The notes: generated by a model from the sequence alone, not told the origin. Shown: positions 46,284 to 58,059, numbered from the stretch's first letter. The stretch: 64,000 bases of DNA from Chondrilla cf. caribensis (GCA_964020155.1 OZ026554.1:2192049-2256048); one strand, 5' to 3'. Numbers and translations: made by a program.

Positions 46284-46498
46284 TTACCTCCACAAATCTT
46301 GAAATACATACATTTCAAACAGTACTGACATGACCATCCCTCCACCTCCATGTACCGTACATATGGACATGCCTGCAATGTATACCGTATATTAGAGACT
46401 ACTCATACACTCAGTACACATAGTACATATTGTACATAGCATATTTTACTCTCTGTAAAGAGGAGGGTAGAGTATACTGCTCATGGACATATGTTAGC

Positions 46499-46549
<51 letters not shown>

Positions 46550-47812
46550 GGTGGGTGGGAGCATGTGTGGGTGCGTGCATGCGTGTGTGTGGATACTGGA
46601 ATTCATGGTTGTATAAGTGCTCACCAACACAAATTTAAAGAATTGCTCATAAGAACATTAATGGTTGCAAGACATTTTCGAATGGATAACTGTACAGTGT
46701 ACAGAGATGACAGAAAATGTTTCAATGCAAAGAAGAGACTGAACAGTACTTATTGGAATGTACTGACTAGAAGTCTGTGTCAACTGAACCCCCACAGCTG
46801 CTAGCAGCTGCAGATAGCAGTAATATACAGTTATTATGGACACACCCGCTGACAGAGTTATAGGAGTAAAGTTTTGTAGGAATCATTCAATACAACATAC
46901 ACACACACACACACACACATACGGTATATCAATCTTTTATTCCTTCATTCCAACATATTCTGTACTTCCAAGAAATATCCTCTTTTCTGCCAACGATTCA
47001 TTCTATGACGTGACGTCATTTTCTCTTTTCCCAATCACTTTTTTCCTACAGTACAGTCGGACAGCGGTCTCCATGCATAGTATTTTAGAACAAGTTGCAA
47101 ATCACAATTTAAGGGGAAAATGTGCCAAACGAAATTAAACAGTCATGGCATATCCAGGCAACACCATGAAGATCCTCTTAATCAGTGTTATGAAGGTCAA
47201 CATATGGAATATGATGTTGTCACGTTGAATGATTCCTAAGGCTGCTGCTGCCTCTGCAAGGAACGTTTTTTCCTTCTATCACCATCAGTAAAGCCTTTTT
47301 TGGATCGATCTGTGTTAGCAGGTGACATAATTTGCAAATTCAACAAACCTACGCCATTCATTATTAATGTCTGACAATTGGTATGAAAAAGGAATTAGGA
47401 TATTCCCCGGTAGCTAGCCTCCTTGTGCTGGTGTAGTCTTTTAAGTACTATGTAACTGATGCTGGTGCTTTAAATTAAATGTTAAAATTACCTTTTACCG
47501 CAAATTAATTGGTCACTCTATTTGGCAGGTCAAGCATATATGCATAGACAATTCTTGCCTCTTTCCGCAATGTATTGCGCAATAAAATATAACCATTACG
47601 TCATCTTCTCGATTAGTGTACAGATATCCAGAGCTCTTCACAGGAAGACTGCATGCATTAAGAATGTTCAAATTCCACCTAGTAAGAAATAACTTTAAAA
47701 CTTGGGTTGTTTATTTTTTACCAAACATATTTTAAAAAAGGTCTCCGACTATAGGTATTGTCCGGGATATAGTGTACCTATACCCTTCAGTCAAGTGGAA
47801 AACTATATGTAC
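46206..47812. other. Intergenic sequence with GA and GT repeats
   Basis: A (GA)n tract is at 46233-46281 (half the length in unit B) and GT followed by a GGGT run at 46502-46560. A + strand segment near 46690-46800 (RDDRKCFNAKKRLNSTYWNV) is related to the exon-like repeat at 610-760. A CA run is at 46901-46920. No intact gene. Confidence 0.5.
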
Positions 47813-48079
47813 CTAGTTCCTGAGTTCATTCAATCCAGTGCTACAGACAACCACTACTCTAGTGGCTGTAGTGCTCACTGTCACGATAACAACTGCACTA
47901 ACGTTCTCTCTACTGACGAAGGTGCACCCACTGACATCCACCGAGCCCCACTCTCCTGACGGGGAACAGGTCCTCCTCGCCTGGGAATTGGGATGTAACC
48001 TCAGACTAGCAAGTGAACACTGTACGGATTCCATAACACTCAGTGGAATAGAGGACCACTCGAGATCGGAAATTCGATA
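47813..48079 (-). pseudogene. Sushi-like pseudo-exon, copy 2
   Basis: On the minus strand the frame reads E-S-V-Q-C-S-L-A-S-L-R-L, then R-R-T-C-S-P-S-G-E-W-G-S-V-D-V-S-G-C, matching the second half of a complement-control domain (three of four cysteines and the invariant tryptophan), followed by ENVSAVVIVTVSTTATR. Its first part is cut off by the Tigger-like insertion at 48080. The copy at 59340-59610 has lost the last cysteine (Cys to Tyr). Orientation agrees with the Ig relics downstream on the same strand, suggesting one dead Sushi-Ig gene. Confidence 0.35.
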
Positions 48080-48208
48080 CAGTGCCACCCACTTAATTGG
48101 CCATATTTCGTTTTGGAAAATTTTGGCCTATTATCCGTTTTGGCCTAATATCCAATTCCTACTGATTACACAGTACAATGTTAATTTCACATACATGTAA
48201 TATAATTA

Positions 48209-48418
48209 TTAGATATCATAGCAGAAGAAATAAACATCAGTAAAAAGACTTCCAAACATGCATGTAAACATAGTGTCATCATAAAAGTGCAGTACTAGAA
48301 ACTTGAAACAGTTCAACCAGCCACCTGATGGCAAAGAATCCTCACAGTTGAGTCTCTTTGAAAGCTGCTTTGCCTTCTTGATAAGTATTGCGTCAGTAAT
48401 GGACGTTGGAAACCACAT
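48209..48418 (-). pseudogene. CENP-B-type second HTH (Tc5-type) fragment
   Basis: The minus-strand frame has ITDAILIKKAKQLSKRLNCE then S-G-G-W-L-N-C-F-K. This is the HTH_Tnp_Tc5 pattern, in which 'I...L..KA..L...L.......S.GWL..FK' is the hallmark. After FK the frame runs into unrelated sequence and the right end of the element, so the catalytic part is missing. Confidence 0.65.
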
Positions 48419-48644
48419 CGCAGGTTCTTCTTCTATAAATATCGACTTCCTTGCTCATTTGGCCTTCACCTGGTAACATTCCATAGAAGTCTGATTCAGA
48501 TTTTCTCTCTACAATATTGCCGACTGTTCTTCCAGCGATCTTTAGCGCACACTCGCATGAAAAATGCCCTGCTATTGCATCCTGGCTATACTTCTGATTG
48601 ACTTCTTTAAGTGTACAAATTTCTTGCTTTCGGGCTACAAACAA
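48393..48644 (-). pseudogene. CENP-B N-terminal (Psq-type) HTH fragment
   Basis: The minus-strand frame reads ARKQEICTLKEVNQKYSQDA, then I-A-G-H-F-S-C-E and A-L-K-I-A-G-R-T-V-G-N-I-V-E-R-K-S, which follows the helix-turn-helix at the N terminus of CENP-B and Tigger/pogo transposases (k..ic.l...p..sq..ia..f....i...tv..il..k). It is followed by a frame break before the second DNA-binding domain. Confidence 0.6.
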
Positions 48645-48890
48645 TTTGTTTTGCGCTCATTAGCCATCTTCCCTTGAAAACGAATATCGCTGGAAAGCTT
48701 TGGCCTAATAAATGTTACCTAACGCGTACTAAAGGTACTATTGGAACCAAAAAAACATGGCGGATGGCGGATTTGGCGGTTGGCACAATACACGTATACT
48801 TTCCCCTTACTGATGAATTCGTGCCAGAAAATTGTGGCATAATAAACGGTTTGGCCTATTAACCGGCGGTAAATTAAGCGGGTGACACTG

Positions 48891-49959
48891 TATATGGGAC
48901 AACAGTATGGAGTTCCCTCTTGGATGGTGCACAGCCATCACAGTAGATCTGTCCTCCCATAATGTTCTGGATTGAAATACGGTATTGTATGCCCATTGTG
49001 ACAATTTTATTCACTCACAGCAGGATCATTGGGGAGAGAACTCCACAATGCGATGTGGGAGCTTCCTAAATTTGCCCTCCCCACATAATCTCAGCATCAC
49101 AATTTCTCTATATTACCCTATCATACAAACAAACATCAATATACAAACTTATATTATATGCATCGTAACCACAAACTACATAGCCAGACAAAGTCTGCTG
49201 GGGTTCTTGAAGCATGTATATATGCACACAAAATGCAGTTTATTACACACACATTGACTTGAAGGGATTCCCAGGCTTCCACCAGGAGACCTGACTGTAA
49301 CCGCCACCTACTCCATTCTAACAGGAGACCTGCAATACTTGCTTGAAAGAGTAAGTGCAGTCCATTTGTCAATGAAGCAGTTAAGTCGGCGAGAAGATTT
49401 AAAGTCCTCCTACTGTACAAATGGCCAATAACAGTATTCAGAAATACTCACAACTGCATCTTAGACAACTCAAAGACCTTCAATGAACACAGTAATAAGG
49501 CAGGCTAATACAGGCAAGGTTGCCATTTGCTCCTTGTGAATATTGCATATTCATGCGACAGTTTATATATAGTCAGTCGTACACAATGTTCGGCCTTGCC
49601 ACTTGCAAGGGGCAAGCAGAAGTGAGCCCTGATTTAGCATAGAAACAAAGACAGTCGTCCTACTTGTGTGGGACTCAATTTGGCTTGTTAGAAGGGATGG
49701 CTGAGAACTACAAGTCATAATTGGATTGGCAGTTTGAACATAGATGACTTGTTTAATGGTAATGGCTATGAACATTGTAATGTGATATGAATAGTTTGGT
49801 AGAGGCTCATGATTGCTACGGCATAGATAGGGGTAATAATAATTCTTGAGCGATCACGTAGCAGATTGAAATGATTGAAATATAATACGTTTTGACCTGG
49901 AAGGTCTTCGTCAATTACAGTAACAGTACAGTATTACAGTATTACAGTATTATAGTACA
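48891..49959. repeat. Intergenic block, unit A
   Basis: The block continues as in 59616-60380 and, more distantly, 19980-20900. Near 49800-49975 is a segment lacking in unit B. It contains a minus-strand motif TTGACGAAGACCTTCCAGGT and a tandem TACAGTAT-type repeat (49917-49960). Confidence 0.5.
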
Positions 49960-50255
49960 TACAGTGTTGTAACTGACACCAATGCATTTGCACACCACTG
50001 TCTTGTCGTGACAGAATAGGATATTTTCGGGTACTTTGTCATTGGAAAAGAGACTGTTTCTGTCCTTCACTCAGTCCTCGCGTTCCCATTTCTGTGTGTC
50101 CTGGGCGGTGGCAGCAGGCACAAAACCACGGCAATGGCCCTCAAATCCTTCGTCTCTAACATCAAACCTAAAACGTAAGCCAATTTTGACAGGGGGCATA
50201 TTCTCCTTTGGCATCTTGTAGATGATGAGCATGGAATGACCCATGTTTTTCAATA
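49960..50255 (-). pseudogene. Crypton/ZMYM-like relic, copy A
   Basis: The minus strand reads MPKENMPPVKIGLRFRFDVR, then HCRGFVPAATAQDTQKWERED, a stop, and N-S-L-F-S-N-D-K-V-P-E-N-I-L-F-C-H. It corresponds to the N-terminal part of the copy at 60430-60860 but ends before its diagnostic L-R-K-T-D-G-T-L-Y-P segment. No start codon or introns can be assigned. Confidence 0.4.
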
Positions 50256-51419
50256 GGCCTCTATAATAGCCCTCACATTTTGCGATATTTTAAGCTAGTT
50301 ACCGTATAGAATTACTAGGGCGTATTGCACACACACACACACATACACACACACACACAACAATATAAGCACCACATATCTCACACATACAAAGTGGTCA
50401 TCTTGTCACTTCATCTTTTCAGATATAAAGTCTCACTGCATGGTTTTCAATCAGCAGATCGACTAACATGGAACACATCATCTGTATACAGGAACAACAT
50501 GCTTATCAGTATTGGAGACTTAGTTTCTGCATTCATCTGTCACACTTGAGCATGTTCTTGTGTTAATATATTATACAGTGGTGATTGGAATCAATGGTAC
50601 CAAAACTCGTGGGGCACTCCCAAGTGCTCTCGTGTGCTCATACATATACTCCATCGGTTCGTTCTTAAAGGCTTTAATTGTAGTCAAGCAGCAAGGTGAT
50701 TCATATCATATCTGTACGACCATACGTGTTATGGCGCTGCATTGAATGTGCATGTGTGTGTATATGTGTGCATTTTCAACATTCATGTGTGCGTATGTGT
50801 AAATTTAATAGCATATAGTATATACATAGGGTAAAATGGCTTCACTGCAAGGTTTCACATAATTGATTTAACATGCAGTCATGTAAGGGTTCTATATTTA
50901 ATTAGTATGCACATTGTCAGGCATGAGTGTGTGCATATGCTATGTAAACTTGCATGATCCAGCACAACAACATTAGCATGCAACAACCAAAAGGTCACAT
51001 CAAAATTAATTATCAGAATGTTATGGTGAATACATATTTAGACAAGGTGTCTTACTAATAGTTTTAACATGCAATCGTACAAGCACACAAAGTGTAATTA
51101 GACATGAGAACAGGATGTTTACTACTTCAGTTAGAAGCCCATTCATGATGATGATATATATATTATATCATCAACTAGTACTCAACCTACCCTCTTCCTC
51201 CTCTCACTGTTAGACACAAATGAGCTATAGATGGAAAACCAAAATGGGAGATAGGAGATGCAAGCCATTGTCTTGCATCCTTCCCAAAGTGAATACACAA
51301 CACTCAAGTTTATAACTGTAAATGCAAGTTTTCACTTGTATACATGTGTGCTTGCATTCATTTATGTGTACGTACAATGTAGAGTGTACGTGTGTGTGTG
51401 TGTGTATGTGTGCGTGTGT
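50256..51419. repeat. Intergenic repeats upstream of gene 5
   Basis: Standard upstream blocks in the order seen in 7500-8900, with a CA tract at 50330-50358 and a GT-rich run at 51390-51418 into which the hAT-like MITE inserted. No gene. Confidence 0.5.
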
Positions 51420-52013
51420 CAGTGGCGGATCTAGGAATTTTGAAGGGGGGGGCAAGCTGTGGGGGGTCTGGGGGCATTCTCCCCGCAGGGAAAATTTTGA
51501 AATTCATGACGTTTTCCATGCCTTTTTGCCCTGAATCAATGTCAGTATCTAGCTATCAGGAGAGCTATAAATGTAAATGTGGTTTACTGACTGCAAGCAT
51601 TTGATATCAGGATGACATGCAGGTATAGTGGAAACCCAGGGATGCTAGCTATATGCATTGATGAGTGCATATTGCATCGAATAATAATAATAATCGAAGT
51701 AATAGCAATTGACTTGCACGTTTATTATTATTACGCATGGCGGCCATTTTGCATGACGTCATTCAACAAGTCCTAAAATGGCCGGTTTTTAACGCTCTGG
51801 CACAACTTTGAAGGTATACTGTCTTTAAAAGCACCTGTATCAGTTGAAAGTAGATTATATTAATGGAAGATAGGCTAATAAATAAAATTGTGTACCTTAA
51901 GGGCTATACTCTAAAGGGCTTCTGAAAAGTGTACTGTACATTATCAGGTGGGATTCACAAAGGGGGGGGGGGCAATTGCCCCAAATGCCCCCTCCCCCCT
52001 GGATCCACCACTG
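51420..52013. mobile_element. hAT-like MITE, 594 bp
   Basis: The ends CAGTGGCGGATCTAGG and, inverted, CAGTGGTGGATCCAGG match at 14 of 16 bases and are typical of hAT-type MITEs. Both ends are followed by G-rich/C-rich runs (GAAGGGGGGG..., ...CCCCCTCCCC). Flanks are GT repeat, so the expected 8-bp duplication (about GTGTGTGT) cannot be resolved. Unit B (63065-63120) has the uninterrupted GT repeat followed by the same GCATGTATGAAATGG, an empty site. No coding capacity. Confidence 0.85.
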
Positions 52014-53201
52014 TGTGTGCATGTATGAAATGGAATTTAATGCAATTGAATGAGGTTAACGCTCAGCTCTGCAACTAGGCCCACTATTATATGAACCTGG
52101 GGGCGACAGACACACATGGTTTAGTGCATGTCATGTCCAAGGAGGAGTTCACGATGTGATCATCCTGATACATGTACATGGATGGTAAGGTTTTAGGTGG
52201 ATTATGGGTGCCAAGGGGGAGGGTGTAGCCTCCCGCCTGCATGCTCACGCATGCATAGATTGGTGGAGGAGCAAAAGGCATTAATCTGAATGTATATAAT
52301 GTAAGCCTGCATATGCACACTGGTGTGTGTAGGTGAATATGAATACATAATGGCTTCACTTATAAGGTTTCATTTAATTGAGTTATCATGAAGTCATATA
52401 AGGATCTAATATTTAATTAGTGTGTACATTGTCAGGTAAGAGGGTGTGCATGTATGCTATGTGAACTTGCATGACTCAGCACAAGATTACAATCACAACA
52501 ATAATAGCATGCAGCTACAAAATGTCAAATCAAGGCGAGAATAAAATTTAATGTAAGTGTCAACTGTATACATGTACATTTGCAATTGTTTTTGTTTGTG
52601 TACATGTGCGTGTGTGCTGATGTGTTAGCACAATACTATTTAAAACACCAGGTTTCAAGGCTGACGTACATAACATGCAAACATACAATACAGGCAGGTT
52701 TAAGTATAGTACACAGATTGGACAATTATGTACAGCAACCTTGAAAGGGATAGAGAGTGCATACCAAAACTCAGTTCAACTGGAGGATGATGAACCACAT
52801 CGGTTCATTCATGTGGTGACTGAGTTGCTCTCTTGAGGAACATTGATAGTAGGGTCCACATTCAGAATCCTTGCTTCACACAGTATTCAACCAAACACAC
52901 ACAGGGGAAAACTGACAATAACCAACACATTAGAAGCCTTATGAAATATCATGTGTGTGACCTTTCAAAGTCACCTACTCTGGCTGTAAACAACCTCTAC
53001 TACCCATGGTCCTGCTATAGCTATAGACTGTATTGTATACACCAGGAATCTGACTTGTGCTTCAGATGTGTACATTGTCAATGAATATCATTAAAAGTGG
53101 GTGTGTCCCTCAAGTGACTATTAAATTAGTCTGTTCTGCTGTGGCTACCATAAACTGACACCAAGAAGCTGAGTGTGTTGGCTAGAGTTACTGTAACAGT
53201 T
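52014..53201 (+). promoter_or_regulatory. Gene 5 upstream region and proximal promoter/5'UTR
   Basis: After repeats at 52014-52640, the distal block is at 52650-53020 and joins directly to the proximal promoter (from about 53030), the second block being deleted. The palindrome is TGTGGC-T-ACCATA at 53140-53152, with one change in each half-site. The leader carries an extra TAACAG (CTGTAACAGTTATGG) before the ATG. Confidence 0.5.
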
Positions 53202-53445
53202 ATGGCTCCGAATGTTAAGGTCTTTCTACAAGTGGCTCTTTTGTGCTATGTGGTGACTACCAGTATTGGGGGTAGCATTGACTTCCAAAAGGCACTTGCC
53301 ACACTTCAGAAGGAAGTGGAGGATCTCAAACAGCAGTCTCAAGAAGAGATAAATTCACTGGTGACTGAGCTGAATGAGCTGAGGCAGCAGTCGAAACAGG
53401 AAATCAAGTTACTTCACCAGAAAGTAGAGCAAATTGAAGCCAAAG
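53202..53445 (+). CDS. Gene 5 exon 1: signal peptide and coiled coil
   Basis: Residues 1-81 of a predicted 353-aa short collagen, M-A-P-N-V-K start, same signal core and coiled coil, with H-Q-K-V-E-Q in place of H-Q-R-L-E-Q near the end. The donor is AAAG|GTTAGT in phase 1. This exon belongs to the older unit, while the collagen exon it splices to lies in the recently duplicated unit B. Confidence 0.85.
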
Positions 53446-55540
53446 GTTAGTTGCACTGAGGTTCATTGCAAACTAGTTGTACAGTGCCATACTCTGGCTG
53501 TGACCAGAAACAGCACAGTGTCCAGCTGATACCTTACCCACAATACCATTTGATCATGGTATAAGCAATAAATGTCTGAGAAAAATTATGTTTTAGCAAC
53601 CTAAGGGGCCCTTAGCCATTGTTGACAAGGTAGACATAATTTTGAATTAAACAGAGTTATGTGGTTTAGATCTTGTTGCTCCTCGGTATATATGGATCCA
53701 ATGGCAAAAATGGTAGTGAGACTATTATCATCCAATAGACGTGATGTGGAGCCTTTAGAGTCCTTTTCACATTTTAGGTACTGTTGAAGTACAAAATTGA
53801 AGCCATGGTATGAAGGTTATTGGTAATAAGGTGTGGGTGGCATCTGTTTCACTAACTATCTTCCTGTAATTAATTTGCTTGTACTATTAATGATGATCAG
53901 ATTTGAAATGATAATCAATTGATTAATAGATTAATTGTCCAAGTACTACTATAAACCTAAAATTCGAGCACAATGGCTTTGCCGAAAGTTGTATCTTCAG
54001 AGAAGGTTCTTATGAACTTAAAGTACCATTTGATTATAGTATCTCTGTATAAGTAATAAATGTCTCAGAAAAATTATGTGTTAGCAAGCTAAAGGTCCCT
54101 TAGCCATGGCTGACAAAGTAGTTATTTTAAATCAAACAGAGTTATGTGGTTTTGATCTTGTTGGTCCTCAGTATACAGGTCCATGAATAAAAATTGAGGT
54201 GAGAGTGTTATCAGTAAGAATATTGCCTTTTCCTGATTGTTTCCTCATTGATACCCACTGTCAGTATGGTCTATCTAGCTAGCCCGCCTCTCACAAATGC
54301 CCTACGGGCGTTAAGGGCGAGAGAAGTCTTCTGTACTTGCTACCCATGGGGAATGTGCAGGGACAGGCCAGCTAGCTAGTGCACTAGTCATGTCAGTGGA
54401 TAGTGAATGGTTGGTTAATATTAATCACCAGTCATAATTAAGTGGGACTAACTTTAAAAGCAATCACACTTATTACAAGTTTCAGGTACAGTTGTTGAAG
54501 TACAAAATTGAAGCCATGGAATGAAGGTTATGTACAATAAGGTGGCTTCTACTTCACTAACTTAATTTCTTCCTGTAATTAATCAATTTGCTTGGGCTAT
54601 TAATGATGATCAGATTCGAGATGAAAATCAATTATTGATTAATTAATTGTCCCAGCACTGCTATAAACCTAAAGTATACTGCTTTTACAATCATTGTGGT
54701 GTGTACGTGCGTGTATGTGCATGTGCACTGTGTATAATGTGTGTAATATGTGTGTGTGTGTGTGTGTGTGTGCATGTATGTGTACACACAGCGTGGATGC
54801 ATGCATATTCCTTACAAATATTAGGCCAAACATCCACCCTTTCTTCCTAGGATGTCATGTGGGTTAACATCAGATTGTATTATCAGTGGTTTGGGCTAGA
54901 GTGGTTCAAAATTATACACTCAACAAAACCAATGTACACACCAGTGTTATGTTTTGTATATGTATGCAGTTGGTTGATATGCATGTTACATTCAAGTATA
55001 TTATTAAGACGTATATCAAGTTAGTTTGTTAACAAGTGTGTGTGCACTAAACTGTGCTATGATTGTTACTATTTATGGTGTATATGAAGGGAGTACATGT
55101 GAGAGAGGGGTATATGTTATAATTATAATATATTAATTATATTAATTATAATGTGATTTATATGGATTTATCATTAATATTATAAAATTTGTTACCTTCT
55201 GCCATTTCATCACTTCATACAATTAGAGCACAATAAAATATTGTGTACATATGGCAAAATAAATGTAATTATAATTTTTATTATGTTACACAAATACTGA
55301 ACTTCCTGAAACTATAAATAGATATAAAGTGCCACTTAAAAAATCATATAGCTAAAAGTTCCCCATGTTAATTGAAAACACCTGATACCTAATTCTACTG
55401 AACAATTTAAAAGTATTTTAGGCAGCACTAGCTTTACCTAACAGTTCCGAATATCTCTCATTTTCCAAATAATTTCCTTATAATTAATATATACTCATGT
55501 TACACACAACCTTGAGACATAATCCTCTTGTCTTTAACAG
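53446..55540 (+). other. Gene 5 intron 1, chimeric
   Basis: This 2.1-kb intron contains about 640 bp of the conserved intron twice. The first, diverged part ends at about 53960 (AAACCTAAA, equivalent to 42988). Then about 62 bp of sequence not found elsewhere in the array follow (53961-54022), and at 54023 the sequence restarts at the equivalent of 42346. Two decayed copies of the alternative exon are therefore present (from about 53600 and 54090), both closed by stops, and one MITE copy (54267-54391). Confidence 0.75.
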
Positions 55541-56358
55541 AATTGAACAAACCTCTACAAAGAATGAAACGTGGAGGAAACACTGTTTCCGCAACACCTG
55601 AACCTTGCACTTGTCCACCTGGACCACCTGGACCACAAGGTGAAAAGGGACAGCGTGGAAATCGAGGCAAAATAGGAGCAATGGGATTGAATGGAACAAA
55701 GGGTGAGAAGGGTGAAAAGGGAGATGCAGGACCTATAGGAATGGATGGACAGAAAGGTGAACCAGGAGTAAAGGGATCACAAGGACTGCCAGGACAACCA
55801 GGACTCAATGGAACCAAGGGAGAAAAGGGAGATCAAGGAGTTAATGGGAAGAAAGGTGAACGTGGAAAAGAAGGACAACAAGGAAATAATGGACAGAAAG
55901 GTGAACCAGGACTGAAAGGAACCAAGGGAGAACAGGGTGAACAAGGAGATCAGGGAGTTAATGGAACAAAGGGTGAACGTGGAGAAATAGGACAATCAGG
56001 AAATAAAGGACAGAAAGGTGACCCAGGACTGAAAGGACAACCGGGACTGAAAGGACCCAAGGGAGAACAGGGTGAACAAGGAGATCGAGGAGTTAATGGA
56101 ACAAAGGGTGAACGTGGAGAAATAGGAGAATCAGGAAATGATGGACAGAAAGGTGAACCAGGACTGAAAGGACTAAATGGAGATAGAGGATCAAAAGGAG
56201 ACATAGGACCTCAAGGAGACATAGGACCACCAGGGCCACAAGGAGATAATGGAAAGCAAGGACCACCAGGACCAAAAGGACAACAAGGAGACATAGGACC
56301 ACCAGGACCACAAGGAAATAAAGGACCAAAAGGAGACATAGGACCACCAGGACATTAA
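55541..56358 (+). CDS. Gene 5 exon 2: collagen domain
   Basis: Residues 82-353: [14 protein letters not shown], in which R-M-K-R still fits R-x-K/R-R. C104-T-C106 is kept, and the first triplets are shortened (P-P-G-P-Q-G-E-K in place of [11 protein letters not shown]). About 82 uninterrupted triplets end P-P-G-H and TAA, the shortest collagen domain of the intact genes. It is the duplicate of the gene 4 exon but has only one copy of the G-K-Q-G-P-P-G-P module where gene 4 has four. Two E-R-G-E-I-G-(Q/E)-S-G-N modules repeat with a 135-bp period. AATAAA is at 56614-56619. Confidence 0.9.
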
Positions 56359-57479
56359 TTAAGGAGAGGGAGAGTTGCGGTATCAGATATTATCATAGGG
56401 AATGTAATGATCATCAACAAATTTACAAACATCAGATCGAAAGTTAATGAAAAGAAATAAGTACAACTTTTACAATTAATTTTTACTATTGGTAATGTAA
56501 TTGTAATCAGTGCATTTGTGATTGCAGGTATATGATATTTATTATGATTATTACGGATAACCTCCAAGTAGTAAACGGGTAACACTGCATAATATCTAAG
56601 TTGATCTAATTCAAATAAACTGTTACAGTAATTAAATTTCGATCTGATATTTTCAATAGGAGTGTCAGAGATAACATTTTGCATTAAAAGTCAAGAATAA
56701 TAACTGAAACACAACCTATAAACAGGCAGACATATGTACAAGTAGTGGAATCTACCTAAGTGTTTAGAATGTTTATGTGAGAGGTAAACAAAGGCAGAGA
56801 CAGAACACATCTTTGACGCAAGTTTGCAAATTCCTCACTTAACAGACATATATTCTCGCTTGAGTTGAACCGCCATTGTACAGACCCTTCAAGAATGCCA
56901 AAAATGCCAGCATTTTTTATTTAATTAATATTGAATTACTTGTTTTATAGAATCTGATACAAATACTTACAAAATAGTGTGGTAAAAATACTCAAAATAT
57001 AGGTATGTGTGTAAAATAAACAATTGAATGATTCCCAATGCATATATGACAACTTCCTGCACTAATACATAGGTCTTCTTATAAACATAACATGCAATCA
57101 TGCTGAAGCTATAACATAAAGATGAATTTAGCAAACTTAAACACAATTGGGCTGGGATTCATTGCATGTGTGTCATTGGGCTCGGATGTTGTGTGTATAT
57201 GTGTGCTCGTGGTATGCCAGTTTGGTCATAATACATAGCATGTTCTAAATAGGAATTTTCACTAAAGGTGATTGGATTGGCGAAAAGGATCAATCACATA
57301 AATATACAAAATTGTACATATGTATAGAAACAATTCTCATACAATATAATTAACAGCAATGAACAGTGAATATATAATAATTATAAATACTTGCTGAAAA
57401 CTAAGGTTGCTTAGTACATATTGTGCACTGTCAATGAATTTTGATTTTACAAACATACATTTATACAATCACTAAATAT
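56359..57479. repeat. Gene 5 downstream block, unit B
   Basis: Near-identical to 44777-45899, including the in-frame tail after the stop. Differences are single bases and short indels. Confidence 0.65.
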
Positions 57480-57785
57480 GCATATTCATTATGTGCAATG
57501 TTTAACTGTTTCTTCAATCTCATCCATAAGCAACTCAGATTCCGTCAATTCATAGGAATACATCCCTTAATAATCAACAGTGAGTATATATTAACAGTTA
57601 AGATACGTAGATCTTGGTCAACTATATCCTTGCAGGAATCTTCAGGCACCTTAGAGCCTCCTCCTAAAACTTAAGTGTCCATAGTGGATCATTCAGTCCA
57701 CAGAACACTCAGCTTGCAGGCACAAATCACAATCAGTGGCTACCTCCCCGAGGTCAGAACCCTCAGTACATGCAGAGACGGTGAT
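57480..57785 (-). pseudogene. Ig-like relic, copy 4
   Basis: Unit B copy of the relic at 45900-46205, with the same lesions, so the inactivation predates the 11.7-kb duplication. Confidence 0.45.
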
Positions 57786-58059
57786 TTAATTATGGAATGT
57801 AGCACCTCTGAGAGAGAGAGAGAGAGAGAGAGAAAATTACCTCCACAAATCTTGAAATACATACATTTCAAACAGTACTGACATGACCATCCCTCCACCT
57901 CCATGTACCGTACATATGGACATGCCTGCAATGTATACCGTATATTAGAGACTACTCATACACTTAGTGCACATAGTACATATTATACATAGCATATTAT
58001 ACTCTCTGTAGAGAGGAGGGTAGAGTATACTGCTCATGGACACATGTTAGCATATGTGT

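Larger units (their letters stand above)
48080..48890. mobile_element. Tigger/pogo-like (Tc1/mariner) element, 811 bp
   Basis: Inverted ends CAGTGCCACCCACTTAATT and, at the right, the complement of CAGTGTCACCCGCTTAATT differ at two bases. The target is TA: 48078-48079 and 48891-48892 flank the insert, and unit B (about 59616) reads GATATATGGGAC with no insert. Termini beginning CAGTG with TA duplication fit the pogo/Tigger branch, and the two minus-strand remnants inside are CENP-B-type DNA-binding domains. The catalytic DDE/D domain is deleted, so the copy is non-autonomous. Confidence 0.85.
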
